Below are positions 1-8,605 of a DNA stretch of 64,000 bases, piece after piece. Position numbers and translations under genes: made by a program. The notes beneath the pieces were generated by a model. It worked only from the letters and a program-made list of their open reading frames with translations, did not search any database and was not told where the DNA came from. Source of the DNA: Methanolobus profundi (GTDB lineage: Archaea; Halobacteriota; Methanosarcinia; Methanosarcinales; Methanosarcinaceae); NCBI RefSeq assembly GCF_900114835.1, contig NZ_FOUJ01000001.1:1048954-1112953 (forward strand). Reading direction: 5' to 3'. Position 1 is the stretch's first letter. Each line of letters opens with the position of its first letter.

Positions 1-2
1 GA

Positions 3-1829
3 GCACTCATCGGACTTTTCCTTACATATACAGTGATCGTTCTGATAGGATTACCTGAGCAGATAACCAACCTGACATTCGGACCGAGGCTGGCACCACT
101 TCTTGCATTCAAGGAAATATTCCTTGGGTTCTTCATGACCATTGTATTCACAATAGGAATGGGCGGTGTGGTATATGCTCTCTTCATGCTATTCCCGGGA
201 TTCCAGGCAAGTGAGAGGAAAGCCAAGATAGATATGCAGCTTCCATATGCTGTCACTTTCATGTACGCTTTGAGCAAGGGTGGTATGAATATCATCGATG
301 TGTTCAGGGCTATTGCAGATTCTGAGGACACCTATGGAGAGGTTTCCAAAGAGATAGATTCTATTGTCAGGGACATGGACTATTTTGGACATGACCTGAG
401 AAATGCACTTACCAATGCGTCTGAGATCACACCATCCGACAGGTTCCAGGACCTTATGTACAACCTTCTGACCGTCATTGACAGCGGAGGTAATATCCCA
501 AATTATTTCCGTGACAAGTCAGAACAATATCTTATCAAATCAGAAGTAGACCAGAAAGGATTCCTGGAGACACTGGGACTTCTTGCAGAATCATATGTGA
601 CTGCTTTTGTTGCAGGTCCTTTGTTCATTATCATCATGGGTGTCATGATGGCCGTAATGGGATCTGGAACCTCTACAATGGTATATGCCATTATCTACGC
701 GGTCCTTCCTGTAGGCTCGATCATGTTCGTTGTCATGATCAGTATCATAACACCTACTGAAATGGGCGAGCCAAGATTACTTCCAACCACCGAAACACTT
801 GATCATGGGATACCAGATGTACCGAAGTACCTCGAACCGGTCTACGATGAAGATGGAGAGCTCATAGACGAGACTGAGGACAAAGTACGTAACAGAGGTT
901 ACTTTGAAGATTTTATCAAGTCAAAGAAGTCACTTGCACTCAAGAACATAATCAAGAACCCTCTTGCACCGATGTTCAAGAACCCACTTGCAACTCTTGT
1001 GATAACAGTACCTCTTGCAATACTGGTAATAATGATCCCATTGCTCATGAACATTGACAGACTTCGCAATCCTGTATTACTTGTGGATTTTGTTGATGAT
1101 CTGATCGTTTTCGCATTGTTCATAGTAATCATCCCACTTTCTATATTCCACGAGATAAAGGCAAGGAAGAAGAGAAAGCTGGAAAATAACTTCCCTGATT
1201 TCCTCAAGAAGCTTGCCAGTACCAATGAGACCGGTATGACATTAAGGGATGCCATCAGGCTTATGGCAAAGTCAAAGACAGACAGCCTGAGCAGTGAGAT
1301 CAGAAAGATATGGCATGATATCTACTGGGGACTTGAGATCAATGACGGACTGATAAGATTTGCGAACCGCCTGAGGACCCAGGTCGTTACAAGGTCACTT
1401 TCACTGATAACCAAAGCTAACGAATCCAGTGGTGACATTGGAGAAGTGCTTATGGTAGCTGCAAGGGATGCAGCCTCCGAACAGGGAATGAAAAGAGAAC
1501 GTGCCATGAGCATGATGATCTACATTGTCATTATCTACATATCTTTCATGGTATTCGTTGGTGTTATCTTTGTTATATCAACAACTTTCCTTTCCGAGAT
1601 GGCAGAAGCAGGTCAGCAGATGGCGGCTTCAGGTTCATCAGCAGGAGGATTCCTTGGTAACTTCGACCTTGAGGCATACACACGTCTCTTCAAACATGCA
1701 GCCATCATCCAGGGACTCAGTTCAGGGCTTATGGCAGGTGCAATGGGTGAAGGCAGTGTTATGTCAGGACTCAAACATTCAACAATAATGATAGCCATTG
1801 GTTATACGATATTCACATTGTTCATCTAA
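3..1829 (+). CDS. FlaJ/TadC-type assembly platform protein (5' end off window)
   Basis: Polytopic membrane platform protein of the type II secretion F family, as used for archaellum or archaeal type IV pilus assembly. The reading frame is open to the left edge: codons before the GTG at 33 encode more of the same hydrophobic segment, so the gene is partial. At least 608 residues are present. It holds two similar T2SSF-like cytoplasmic helical units (roughly residues 60-190 and 375-520 counted from the GTG), each followed by paired membrane helices, which is the FlaJ layout. The window does not show the matching FlaI ATPase. An archaellar role is likely but a separate pilus system is possible, because archaellins lie 60 kb away at the other edge. 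It ends 71 bases before rnhB. Confidence 0.8.
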   Translation, partial: ALIGLFLTYTVIVLIGLPEQITNLTFGPRLAPLLAFKEIFLGFFMTIVFTIGMGGVVYALFMLFPGFQASERKAKIDMQLPYAVTFMYALSKGGMNIIDVFRAIADSEDTYGEVSKEIDSIVRDMDYFGHDLRNALTNASEITPSDRFQDLMYNLLTVIDSGGNIPNYFRDKSEQYLIKSEVDQKGFLETLGLLAESYVTAFVAGPLFIIIMGVMMAVMGSGTSTMVYAIIYAVLPVGSIMFVVMISIITPTEMGEPRLLPTTETLDHGIPDVPKYLEPVYDEDGELIDETEDKVRNRGYFEDFIKSKKSLALKNIIKNPLAPMFKNPLATLVITVPLAILVIMIPLLMNIDRLRNPVLLVDFVDDLIVFALFIVIIPLSIFHEIKARKKRKLENNFPDFLKKLASTNETGMTLRDAIRLMAKSKTDSLSSEIRKIWHDIYWGLEINDGLIRFANRLRTQVVTRSLSLITKANESSGDIGEVLMVAARDAASEQGMKRERAMSMMIYIVIIYISFMVFVGVIFVISTTFLSEMAEAGQQMAASGSSAGGFLGNFDLEAYTRLFKHAAIIQGLSSGLMAGAMGEGSVMSGLKHSTIMIAIGYTIFTLFI

Positions 1830-1900
1830 AACCTCTGGCAATTACTTTTTTTAGGATCAACTGCATCTGATAATGATAGTTGATACCAGGGAACGATAAG

Positions 1901-2563
1901 ATGAAGATAGCCGGAATAGATGAAGCAGGGAAAGGACCGGTAATAGGGCCTATGTGTGTTGGAGGCGTGCTGCTGGATAATACGAGGAACAGTACACTGA
2001 AGAACCTTGGTGTGGCAGACTCGAAGAAGATCAGCCCCAAGAAAAGAACACACCTTGCAAGCCAGATAGAGAAATACTCTGAAAAGGTCTTCGTTCTGGA
2101 AATATCGGCCGGTCAGGTAGATGAACTGAGAAAGCTCATGAGCATGAACGACATCATGGTAGTCGCTTTTTCAAAGGTGCTTGCTGAGCTTCATCCTGAG
2201 ACCGCTTATGTTGACGCTGCTGATGTGAACGAGGAAAGGTTCGGTATGCGACTTCTGGATGAATACAGAAAGACATATCCCAAACAGGCCGATGAACTGA
2301 CAATTGTTTCAAAACACCGTGCTGATGCCACGTATCCTGTCGTCTCTGCTGCTTCTATAGTAGCCAAGGTAAAAAGGGACCAGTTGATAGAGGAACTAAA
2401 AGTAGAACATGGTGTTGACTTTGGAAGTGGTTATCCTTCCGACCCAAAAACAAAGCAGTTCCTTGCAGACTGGTACAGGGAACATGGTGACCTGCCTGAT
2501 TTTGTGAGACATTCCTGGAAAACTGCGGAGAATGTTGTGAAAAATTATGAAGCTGAGGATTAG
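1901..2563 (+). CDS. rnhB: Ribonuclease HII
   Basis: RNase HII cleaves the RNA strand of RNA-DNA hybrids and removes misincorporated ribonucleotides. The protein of 220 residues starts with the family signature GIDEAGKGPVIGP, which carries the first two acidic catalytic residues (D7, E8). YVDAADVN (about 105) and the HRADATYPVVSAASI segment supply the remaining metal ligands. Length is normal for archaeal RNase HII. I start at ATG 1901, with AGGGAA about ten bases upstream; an in-frame TTG at 1880 would only add seven unlikely residues. The gene follows the FlaJ-like gene on the same strand and converges on purQ. Confidence 0.95.
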   Translation: MKIAGIDEAGKGPVIGPMCVGGVLLDNTRNSTLKNLGVADSKKISPKKRTHLASQIEKYSEKVFVLEISAGQVDELRKLMSMNDIMVVAFSKVLAELHPETAYVDAADVNEERFGMRLLDEYRKTYPKQADELTIVSKHRADATYPVVSAASIVAKVKRDQLIEELKVEHGVDFGSGYPSDPKTKQFLADWYREHGDLPDFVRHSWKTAENVVKNYEAED

Positions 2564-2612
2564 CAGGAATGATAAGTTCTCAGCAGAAATAAAAACTACA
2601 AGAACGAAATGA

Positions 2613-2786
2613 CCATCCGCCGAAGGCGGCACATTCCGATGCAGCTATACAGAAGAAATTACTGACTATTTTTAGATTTTTCCCTGATAAATAATATCAG
2701 TTTGCGAAGAAAATCTTTTATGATATTCCATAAAGTCTTATATTTGATCTTGTAGAAAAGCGCCGGCTTCGCCGGACCCTTCGGGA
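2613..2786. repeat. Paired GC-rich palindromic repeat element, copy 1
   Basis: A 174-base element whose two ends are conserved with copy 2 near 14.9 kb. The left end is CCGCCGAAGGCGGCACATTC, including the hairpin CCGCC-GAA-GGCGG (2617-2629), preceded by CCAT. The right end is CGCCGGCTTCGCCGGACCCT followed by TCGGGA (2761-2786), with its own CCGGC-TTCG-CCGG hairpin. Between them is AT-rich sequence that aligns only loosely with copy 2. It fills most of the 329-base gap between convergent rnhB and purQ. The gap then ends with an A/T-rich run (2855-2885) that would act as the purQ terminator on the minus strand. Confidence 0.8.
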
Positions 2787-2892
2787 TAAAATAAGTTAAT
2801 CACAAGCCTACTATAAAGAACCAGAACCTTAAGAAAGAACAACTAAAAATTGAGTTGAATTAAATTAAAAATTAAATTAAAAAAGAAAAGGA

Positions 2893-3588
2893 TCATTTGT
2901 TGGAGATGAACTCCACCATTGATTCGAATATCCTGAGACCGTCCTTTGAACCAAGGATCTCCTCGGATGCTCTTTCAGGATGAGGCATCATACCAAGTAC
3001 ATTCTTTTTTGCACTTACAATACCTGCGATATTCTCCTGTGAGCCGTTAGGATTTGCCTCATCTGTTGCTTTTCCATCTTTGTCAACGTATCTGAAAGCT
3101 ACCTGTCCGTTGTCCTCAAGGCTTGAAAGTGTGGATTCGTCCGCATAGAAGTTACCTTCCATGTGAGCTATAGGAATGCTGACAACTTCTCCCTTTTTGA
3201 ATTTAGAAGTGAAAGGTGTGTCTGTGGTCTCTACCCTCAGATATTTTGGTTCACATCTGAATTTAGGGTATTCATTGGTTGTCAATGCACCTTCAAGGAG
3301 ACCTGATTCTGTGAGAACCTGGAAACCATTACAGATACCTACAACAGGTTTACCTTCTTCAGCAAGCTTCTTGACAGATGTCATGATAGGCGTACGTGCT
3401 GCGATGGCACCTGCTCTGAGGTAGTCACCGTATGAGAATCCTCCGGGGATGACGATACCTTCGAAGCGTTCCAGACTTTCTTCCTTGTACCATACAAGTT
3501 CAGCGTCAACTCCGAGAACGTCCTTCAGGACATGTAACACGTCGAGGTCACAATTGCTGCCACCGAATTGTACAATACCTATACTCAT
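2893..3588 (-). CDS. purQ: Phosphoribosylformylglycinamidine synthase, glutaminase subunit
   Basis: PurQ hydrolyses glutamine and passes ammonia to PurL for the FGAM step of purine synthesis. The 231-residue protein has the class I amidotransferase nucleophile in VGICNGFQVL (about residue 86) and the His/Glu pair in GMMPHPERASEEIL near the C terminus. The N terminus MSIGIVQFGGSNCD is typical of the family. It overlaps the 3' end of purS by four bases (ATGA), so the two are translationally coupled. PurL is not in the window. Confidence 0.95.
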   Translation of the reverse strand: MSIGIVQFGGSNCDLDVLHVLKDVLGVDAELVWYKEESLERFEGIVIPGGFSYGDYLRAGAIAARTPIMTSVKKLAEEGKPVVGICNGFQVLTESGLLEGALTTNEYPKFRCEPKYLRVETTDTPFTSKFKKGEVVSIPIAHMEGNFYADESTLSSLEDNGQVAFRYVDKDGKATDEANPNGSQENIAGIVSAKKNVLGMMPHPERASEEILGSKDGLRIFESMVEFISNK

Positions 3589-3836
3589 TGTAATTCCCTC
3601 AGGGATATGGAATAATTGTGAATGATCGGGTTAGCGATAAGTTTCTGGCACATCTCTTCTACTGTTTCTCTTGCAGCATGGATGTTCTCTGCCTGAAGAT
3701 CGATCGTGTATTTCTTTGCTGTCTTGACACTGTTGGTCTCGTATCCCAGGTGTTCAAGTGCCCTTTCGATGGTGGTACCTTCAGGGTCAAGCATACCGGT
3801 CTTAAGTTCAATGGTTACATCTGCTTGATATTGCAT
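3585..3836 (-). CDS. purS: Phosphoribosylformylglycinamidine synthase subunit PurS
   Basis: PurS is the small adaptor subunit that holds PurQ and PurL together in the three-part FGAM synthase of archaea and many bacteria. The 83-residue protein has the usual size and motifs: GMLDPEGTTIERALEHLGY near the start and an alternating beta-alpha ferredoxin-like pattern. It is the first gene of the purS-purQ pair. Confidence 0.93.
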   Translation of the reverse strand: MQYQADVTIELKTGMLDPEGTTIERALEHLGYETNSVKTAKKYTIDLQAENIHAARETVEEMCQKLIANPIIHNYSISLRELQ

Positions 3837-3980
3837 TTGGAATCCTCATCTCTCATTTGATGATGTTTATATGATGTCTATAATTATAAGATATTATAAG
3901 ATAAACTAAGCCATAGATAATAACGCCTGATATTATAACCTTTGCATTGAAAACATTATCCTCTCATCTTTTCATACATC

Positions 3981-4568
3981 TCATGCAAGTGCCTTCTTTG
4001 CATGGAGCACACGTTGTACTATCGTAATGTGTGTAAGGACCACTATAATGACCACGGACTCACCAAGATAGCCTGTAAGTGCACCTGCTACAAGAAGGAT
4101 CATCCTCTCAGGTCTTTCAGCAATACCTATATTCATGGAACTGACACCTGCAGCCTCTGCCCTTGACCGTATGTAGCTCACAAGGTAAGAGCCGATCATG
4201 GCGAATATTACCCAGACCCACAGATCAACTTCCATAAGTGTTGTCTGCATGATGGAACCTGTGATGGACCCGTAGATGATACCAATGAAGATGATAGCAT
4301 CTGCATATCGGTCACATACGGAATCAAGTACTGCACCAAAAGGTGTCATACAGTCCTTTGCTCTGGCAACTGCACCATCGATCATATCGAAGAACCCGCT
4401 GAAGAGTATCAAAAGAGCGCCACCGAAAAGATCACCTTTAGCAAATTGATATGCGGCCCAGATACTTACCAACAGACCAATGATCGTCAATGAATTCGGA
4501 GATAATGGTATCCAGCTTACAAGTGGTAATATCGATGCCCTTATGTTATTCTTAAGATCATTGAACAT
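3981..4568 (-). CDS. CDP-alcohol phosphatidyltransferase (probably archaetidylinositol phosphate synthase)
   Basis: Membrane enzyme that joins a CDP-activated diether lipid to an alcohol phosphate, giving a polar archaeal phospholipid. The 195-residue protein carries the full catalytic signature D-G-x2-A-R-x8-G-x3-D-x3-D (IDGAVARAKD, then PFGAVLDSVCD, residues about 62-85) and six probable membrane helices. Length and the PNSLTIIGLLVS start resemble archaeal archaetidylinositol phosphate synthases, but substrate choice cannot be proved from the sequence. It reads away from the small gene at 4840. Confidence 0.85.
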   Translation of the reverse strand: MFNDLKNNIRASILPLVSWIPLSPNSLTIIGLLVSIWAAYQFAKGDLFGGALLILFSGFFDMIDGAVARAKDCMTPFGAVLDSVCDRYADAIIFIGIIYGSITGSIMQTTLMEVDLWVWVIFAMIGSYLVSYIRSRAEAAGVSSMNIGIAERPERMILLVAGALTGYLGESVVIIVVLTHITIVQRVLHAKKALA

Positions 4569-4757
4569 ATATTCCCGGTCCTTCTTATTCTACAGGCTTT
4601 TAGAAGTTCTTTCTATTTCAGATATTGCCCCTGAATTTAAAAGCATTCACATTGCAAACATGATATATCATTATAATGATACTCATTGGATAGTAAAGTG
4701 AAGATAACTTTATATAGTAGATTGAGAAAACCATCAATTGTAGATACAAACACGATA

Positions 4758-4778
4758 GATCGTAACTAAACTACGATC
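4758..4778 (+). promoter_or_regulatory. 5' UTR hairpin upstream of the 4840 gene
   Basis: GATCGTA-N7-TACGATC forms a perfect seven-base stem in the leader of the gene starting at 4840. A TATA-like CTTTATATAG lies at about 4710, so the transcript would have a leader of roughly 100 bases containing this stem. Its function is unknown; it could affect translation or mRNA stability. Confidence 0.45.
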
Positions 4779-4839
4779 CATGATTTGCATAATTTATCTG
4801 TGTATTTGGTTTCTGCAAAAAACATACAGAGGCAATCAA

Positions 4840-5226
4840 ATGAAGACTGAGCGCAAGATACTGGTTTGTGAGAACGGAAAACTGGTACTTAAGAAGATAT
4901 CAATGGCATACAAGGGTTCAAATGGAGAGACTGCCTACCTGTTCGAGCCTGAAAAGAAGGTAGAAAGTAAAATAGATAATGTTTATCAGCAAATTGAGAA
5001 CAATTTCCTGCTAATAGGCCTTCTTAAAAAAGCAGATATGTCATCACTCACCAATGAAGAGGTTGAGGCTCTGATGCTCAGAAAGCACGAAAAGGAAGAG
5101 CGTTTCCTTAAGGCCGGAAGGGCAAAAGGATACAAGCTCGATGTAGATATCAACCCGGATGACATCCTTAAATTCTACATATCCCTCAATCCGGAAGAAC
5201 GTGTTGCTCTTGAATGTAAGCCCTGA
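4840..5226 (+). CDS. Conserved hypothetical protein, 128 aa
   Basis: Soluble, charged protein whose family I do not recognise. The start at ATG 4840 is chosen because AGAGG lies seven bases upstream; 20 further in-frame codons lie upstream without a ribosome site. The N terminus (KTERKILVCENGKLVLKKI) looks like beta strands, and the rest is mainly helical and rich in Lys and Glu (SLTNEEVEALMLRKHEKEERF). No membrane segment or metal motif is visible. The gene stands alone, between the divergent lipid synthase and the AsnB-Dph6 fusion. Confidence 0.7.
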   Translation: MKTERKILVCENGKLVLKKISMAYKGSNGETAYLFEPEKKVESKIDNVYQQIENNFLLIGLLKKADMSSLTNEEVEALMLRKHEKEERFLKAGRAKGYKLDVDINPDDILKFYISLNPEERVALECKP

Positions 5227-5387
5227 GCATATCCTTCTTCCTTTTTAGTTCTCCTATTTTTATTGATGTTCAGTATATGCAGGTTATTTAAATTCCTGTC
5301 ACTCAGCTATTTATTATATATGTATTCAAAGCCTTTATCAGGCTGGAATACCCTTCTGAACTAAAAATACATCCATTAGCTGAAAAT

Positions 5388-7571
5388 ATGTGCTCTATTA
5401 CAGGTTTTTTTGATAACGATAATGCAATTGGATATACCCTTGATGCCCTCGAGATAACAAAGAACAGAGGACTGGACGGTATAGGTATACGAACCAGAAA
5501 TGATATCTGCCTTGGGAAGAACGTCGAGTCTCTGAATATTGAAAGTGATGTTCAGGAAATGAATGTCCTTGGACATCGGCTGCATTCCATGGTTAACTTC
5601 GTACTCCAGCCAATTGCCTATAAAGGAACGATCGTGGCCAACTGCGAGATATATAACTGGAAGGAACTTGGGATCAAATATGGTATCGAGGCACAGAACG
5701 ATACCGATCTCCTGATACAACTTATTGAGAAACAACTCGCTGACAAGGTAACCGATACAGTTTCCATTAATGATACGCTCCGAACAATTGATGAAGTTCT
5801 GCTCGAGGTCATCGGGGTCTATGCTTTTGCTTACTGGCTCGATGATACGGTCTATATAGCAAGGGATATCGTTGGTATCAAGCCGCTGTGGTATAGCAGT
5901 TCAACAGGCTTTGCATTCGCATCCGAGAAAAAAGCACTTGCAAAGAACGGCTATACAGACATCAAGGAACTAAACCCCAGAGAGATCCTTGCATATAGAA
6001 TAGGGGATGGCAGCATTGAGAAATTCAACCGCGAGTTCTTCTCGATCACACCGGAACATGAAGGCAGCATAAGTGAAGTTGAGGCTAAAATGCATGAACT
6101 TCTGGAAGATGCAGTGTCCATACGAATGCCTGAAGAGAAGTTCGGGATCCTGTTCTCCGGTGGTCTTGACTCAACTATAATCGCACACATGTGCAAACTC
6201 ATGGGAAAAAGACCAGGAATTGATTTTACATGTTATACAGCAGGTCTGTCTGAAGTACAACTGCCACCTGATGTCGAATACGCTAAGAGGATGGCAGAAG
6301 AGCTTGGACTTGACCTGAAGATTAAAAGTATCGGCCTGGAAGAGGTTGAAACATACCTGAAGGACGTGGTCCCTCTTGTTGAGGACAGCAATGTGCCAAA
6401 GGTCGGGGTTGCACTTACAATGTATGCAGCCTGTGTAGCTGCAAAGGAAGATGGTATCAGGGTCATGTTCTCTGGTTCCGGTGCTGACGAGATATTCGCA
6501 GGTTATGACCGTCATAAACGTTCCACTGATATCAGTCGTGACTGCTATGCCGATGTATTGAAGATCTACGAGAAAAATACCTATCGTGACGATGTTGTTT
6601 CAATGAACAATAACATCGAACTACGTGTTCCATATCTTGACAAGAGGTTCGTGGACTTTTGTCTGAAGATCCCGCCTGAATACAAGATCAGCGAAGAGCA
6701 GAACAAGCTCATACTCCGCATGCTCGGTGAAAAGATAGGGATCCCGGAAGAGGTCAGCCAGCGTAGAAAACAGGCAGCACAATATGGAAGCAGATTCGAT
6801 AAGGCCATCGGTAAACTTGCAAAGAAGGCAGGGTGCAAGACAAAAACAGAATACCTGAAGCAGTTCTACGACCAGCCAAATCTGAAACTGGGCGTGCTTT
6901 TCAGCTCAGGAAAGGACAGTAACTATGCTATGCACGTGATGCAACAGCAGAACTATTCCATTGAATGTCTTATCACGATCAAGAGCCAGAACCTTGACTC
7001 ATATATGTTCCATACTCCTAACATCGACCTTGCACGCTTACAGGCAGAAGCGATGGAACTGCCGCTCATTGAAGAACTGACCAAGGGAGAGAAAGAGAAG
7101 GAACTTGATGACATGAAGAATGCCATCATCCGTGCTAAGGATGAGTTCGGCATTGAAGGTGTCATCACTGGTGCCCTTTACTCTAACTACCAGCGTGAGA
7201 GGATCGAGAGAGTATGTGATGAACTGGGACTAAAAGCATTCTCACCCCTCTGGCACATCGACCAGGAAAAAGAGATGTACCAGCTCCTTGACCTTGGATT
7301 CGAGTTCATTTTCAGCAGTGTTGCTGCATATGGCCTTAACAAGGATTGGGTCGGACGGATAATCAGTGAAAAGGACATTGAGAAACTTGTCAAGCTTAAC
7401 GAGAAGATAGGCCTTAATGTAGCAGGCGAGGGTGGCGAGTTCGAAAGCTTTGTAACTGACGGACCGATGTATCACAAAAAGATAGAGATCAGGGAAATGG
7501 AAGTCATCGAGAGGGATGAATACACTGCTAAGGTAGTTATCACCAATGCTGTGCTTGTGGATAAAGAGTGA
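5388..7571 (+). CDS. AsnB-type glutamine amidotransferase fused to a diphthine-ammonia ligase domain
   Basis: A 727-residue three-part enzyme. Residues 1-195 are a class II glutamine amidotransferase with nucleophile Cys2 (MCSITGFFD). Residues about 215-470 are an asparagine-synthase ATP-pyrophosphatase domain with the loop FSGGLDS near 255. Residues about 500-727 are a second N-type ATP-pyrophosphatase with loop FSSGKDS near 505, followed by GEGGEFESFVTDGP, characteristic of Dph6, which amidates diphthine on elongation factor 2. Family knowledge: Dph6 normally uses free ammonium. Inference: the glutaminase half could supply ammonia to the Dph6 half, or the protein could be bifunctional. Some AsnB-like proteins do not make asparagine, so I give no gene symbol. 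Confidence 0.88.
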   Translation: MCSITGFFDNDNAIGYTLDALEITKNRGLDGIGIRTRNDICLGKNVESLNIESDVQEMNVLGHRLHSMVNFVLQPIAYKGTIVANCEIYNWKELGIKYGIEAQNDTDLLIQLIEKQLADKVTDTVSINDTLRTIDEVLLEVIGVYAFAYWLDDTVYIARDIVGIKPLWYSSSTGFAFASEKKALAKNGYTDIKELNPREILAYRIGDGSIEKFNREFFSITPEHEGSISEVEAKMHELLEDAVSIRMPEEKFGILFSGGLDSTIIAHMCKLMGKRPGIDFTCYTAGLSEVQLPPDVEYAKRMAEELGLDLKIKSIGLEEVETYLKDVVPLVEDSNVPKVGVALTMYAACVAAKEDGIRVMFSGSGADEIFAGYDRHKRSTDISRDCYADVLKIYEKNTYRDDVVSMNNNIELRVPYLDKRFVDFCLKIPPEYKISEEQNKLILRMLGEKIGIPEEVSQRRKQAAQYGSRFDKAIGKLAKKAGCKTKTEYLKQFYDQPNLKLGVLFSSGKDSNYAMHVMQQQNYSIECLITIKSQNLDSYMFHTPNIDLARLQAEAMELPLIEELTKGEKEKELDDMKNAIIRAKDEFGIEGVITGALYSNYQRERIERVCDELGLKAFSPLWHIDQEKEMYQLLDLGFEFIFSSVAAYGLNKDWVGRIISEKDIEKLVKLNEKIGLNVAGEGGEFESFVTDGPMYHKKIEIREMEVIERDEYTAKVVITNAVLVDKE

Positions 7572-7574
7572 TGT
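7556..7574 (+). repeat. 19-bp direct repeat, left copy
   Basis: TGTGGATAAAGAGTGATGT covers the last codons and stop of the AsnB-Dph6 gene. The identical 19-mer recurs at 8583-8601. The two copies bracket about 1 kb of AT-rich DNA carrying one surface-protein gene, which suggests an insertion that regenerated the 3' end of the host gene. Confidence 0.75.
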
Positions 7575-7583
7575 GATCACTCT
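7565..7583 (+). terminator. Hairpin terminator of the AsnB-Dph6 gene
   Basis: AGAGTGAT-GTG-ATCACTCT is a perfect eight-base stem overlapping the stop codon, followed by a T-rich tract (ATTGTTTTATTTTTTTT). It is a clear termination signal and partly overlaps the left 19-bp direct repeat. Confidence 0.7.
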
Positions 7584-7659
7584 ATTGTTTTATTTTTTTT
7601 GTTTCTCACCAATTATATCCATCAGCTAACCCGGATCATTCAGTCAACCTTATGAATTG

Positions 7660-8358
7660 TTATTGTGATCGGGATAATATTGCAAAGCACAATATTAACG
7701 CTAATGATGTGAATCCAGGTGTTGTTTTTGAAGAAATATCATCGATTTCTGTTTCATTTGTTGTATTCTCATCTCCACCTAACAAATTAGTATTGTTAGT
7801 TTGATTGATCTCTTCTTCTACCATCATTCCAGAATCAGCAGGGTTTAATTCAATACTATCATCTATTGCATCATCATTTTTTGTAATACTCCACCTAAAA
7901 ACAACAGGAACATTAGATACACTTTGATTTATCCAATTAGTATTAACCATCATATACAAATCATTGATAACATCATCATCAACTCTTTCTTTTTGATCAC
8001 TATCTATATCTATGACAATATATCCATAGATATGATATCCATAACCAAGAAGTAGACCACCATTTTCTTTCATTTGAAGATGGAGTTTATTTGATGACTG
8101 ATTTATACATCTATCAAGTTGCTGTAACCATTCTTCTTTTTTCTCATCTTGTTTAATCTCAGGAATTTCTCCCATTACAGCAATAACAGAGGAATCATTC
8201 TCCAGATCATTCAAAATATATTGACCATAATCAGGAATTTGAAGTTGTTCAGGAGGATTATCTGAAGTAGAATTCATAGTATATCCACTGCTAAAACCAG
8301 ATAGCTGTACTAATAAAAATAGAATCATGGCCAAAATAATAGTTATTCTTTTTTTCAT
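7660..8358 (-). CDS. Secreted surface protein with PGF-CTERM-like tail, 232 aa
   Basis: Exported protein of unknown function. It has a basic start plus a hydrophobic signal peptide (MKKRITIILAMILFLLVQL, to about residue 24), a central acidic domain of about 140 residues, an Asn/Thr-rich linker typical of archaeal surface proteins, and a C-terminal PGF motif followed by a hydrophobic helix and a basic end (TPGFTSLALILCFAILSRSQ). That tail is the archaeosortase substrate signature, in which the protein is cut and lipid-linked to the cell surface. The gene is AT-rich compared with its neighbours and lies between 19-bp direct repeats, so it looks like a recent arrival. Confidence 0.75.
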   Translation of the reverse strand: MKKRITIILAMILFLLVQLSGFSSGYTMNSTSDNPPEQLQIPDYGQYILNDLENDSSVIAVMGEIPEIKQDEKKEEWLQQLDRCINQSSNKLHLQMKENGGLLLGYGYHIYGYIVIDIDSDQKERVDDDVINDLYMMVNTNWINQSVSNVPVVFRWSITKNDDAIDDSIELNPADSGMMVEEEINQTNNTNLLGGDENTTNETEIDDISSKTTPGFTSLALILCFAILSRSQ

Positions 8359-8582
8359 ATTACATACTCCATATTTTCTAATTCTTAATCATTTTTTTAT
8401 TAATTAATTTGAAATTGTAGTATATAAATTTAAGTTACTAATTAATTATTCAAGACTGTGTATAAAACCGAACCCAAGGAATTTATTGAAAGATATTAAA
8501 AATAGAAGAAAGTGGAATAACTACTAAACCTTTCTTTTTTTAGTGAATAACTGAGAATCAATTACTGATAAGATTTAAGATG

Positions 8583-8601
8583 TGTGGATAAAGAGTGATG
8601 T
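8583..8601 (+). repeat. 19-bp direct repeat, right copy
   Basis: Identical to the 19-mer at 7556-7574 (TGTGGATAAAGAGTGATGT). It ends five bases before the 3' end of the aryl-CoA ligase gene and marks the right boundary of the putative insertion. The rest of the gap from 8359 to 8582 is AT-rich promoter-like sequence for the secreted protein; I see no other gene there. Confidence 0.75.
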
Positions 8602-8605
8602 ATCC

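Noticed and set aside
2396..2632. A minus-strand frame of 78 codons over the rnhB end and the repeat
   Set aside because: Mostly antisense to rnhB; its start lies inside the palindromic repeat.
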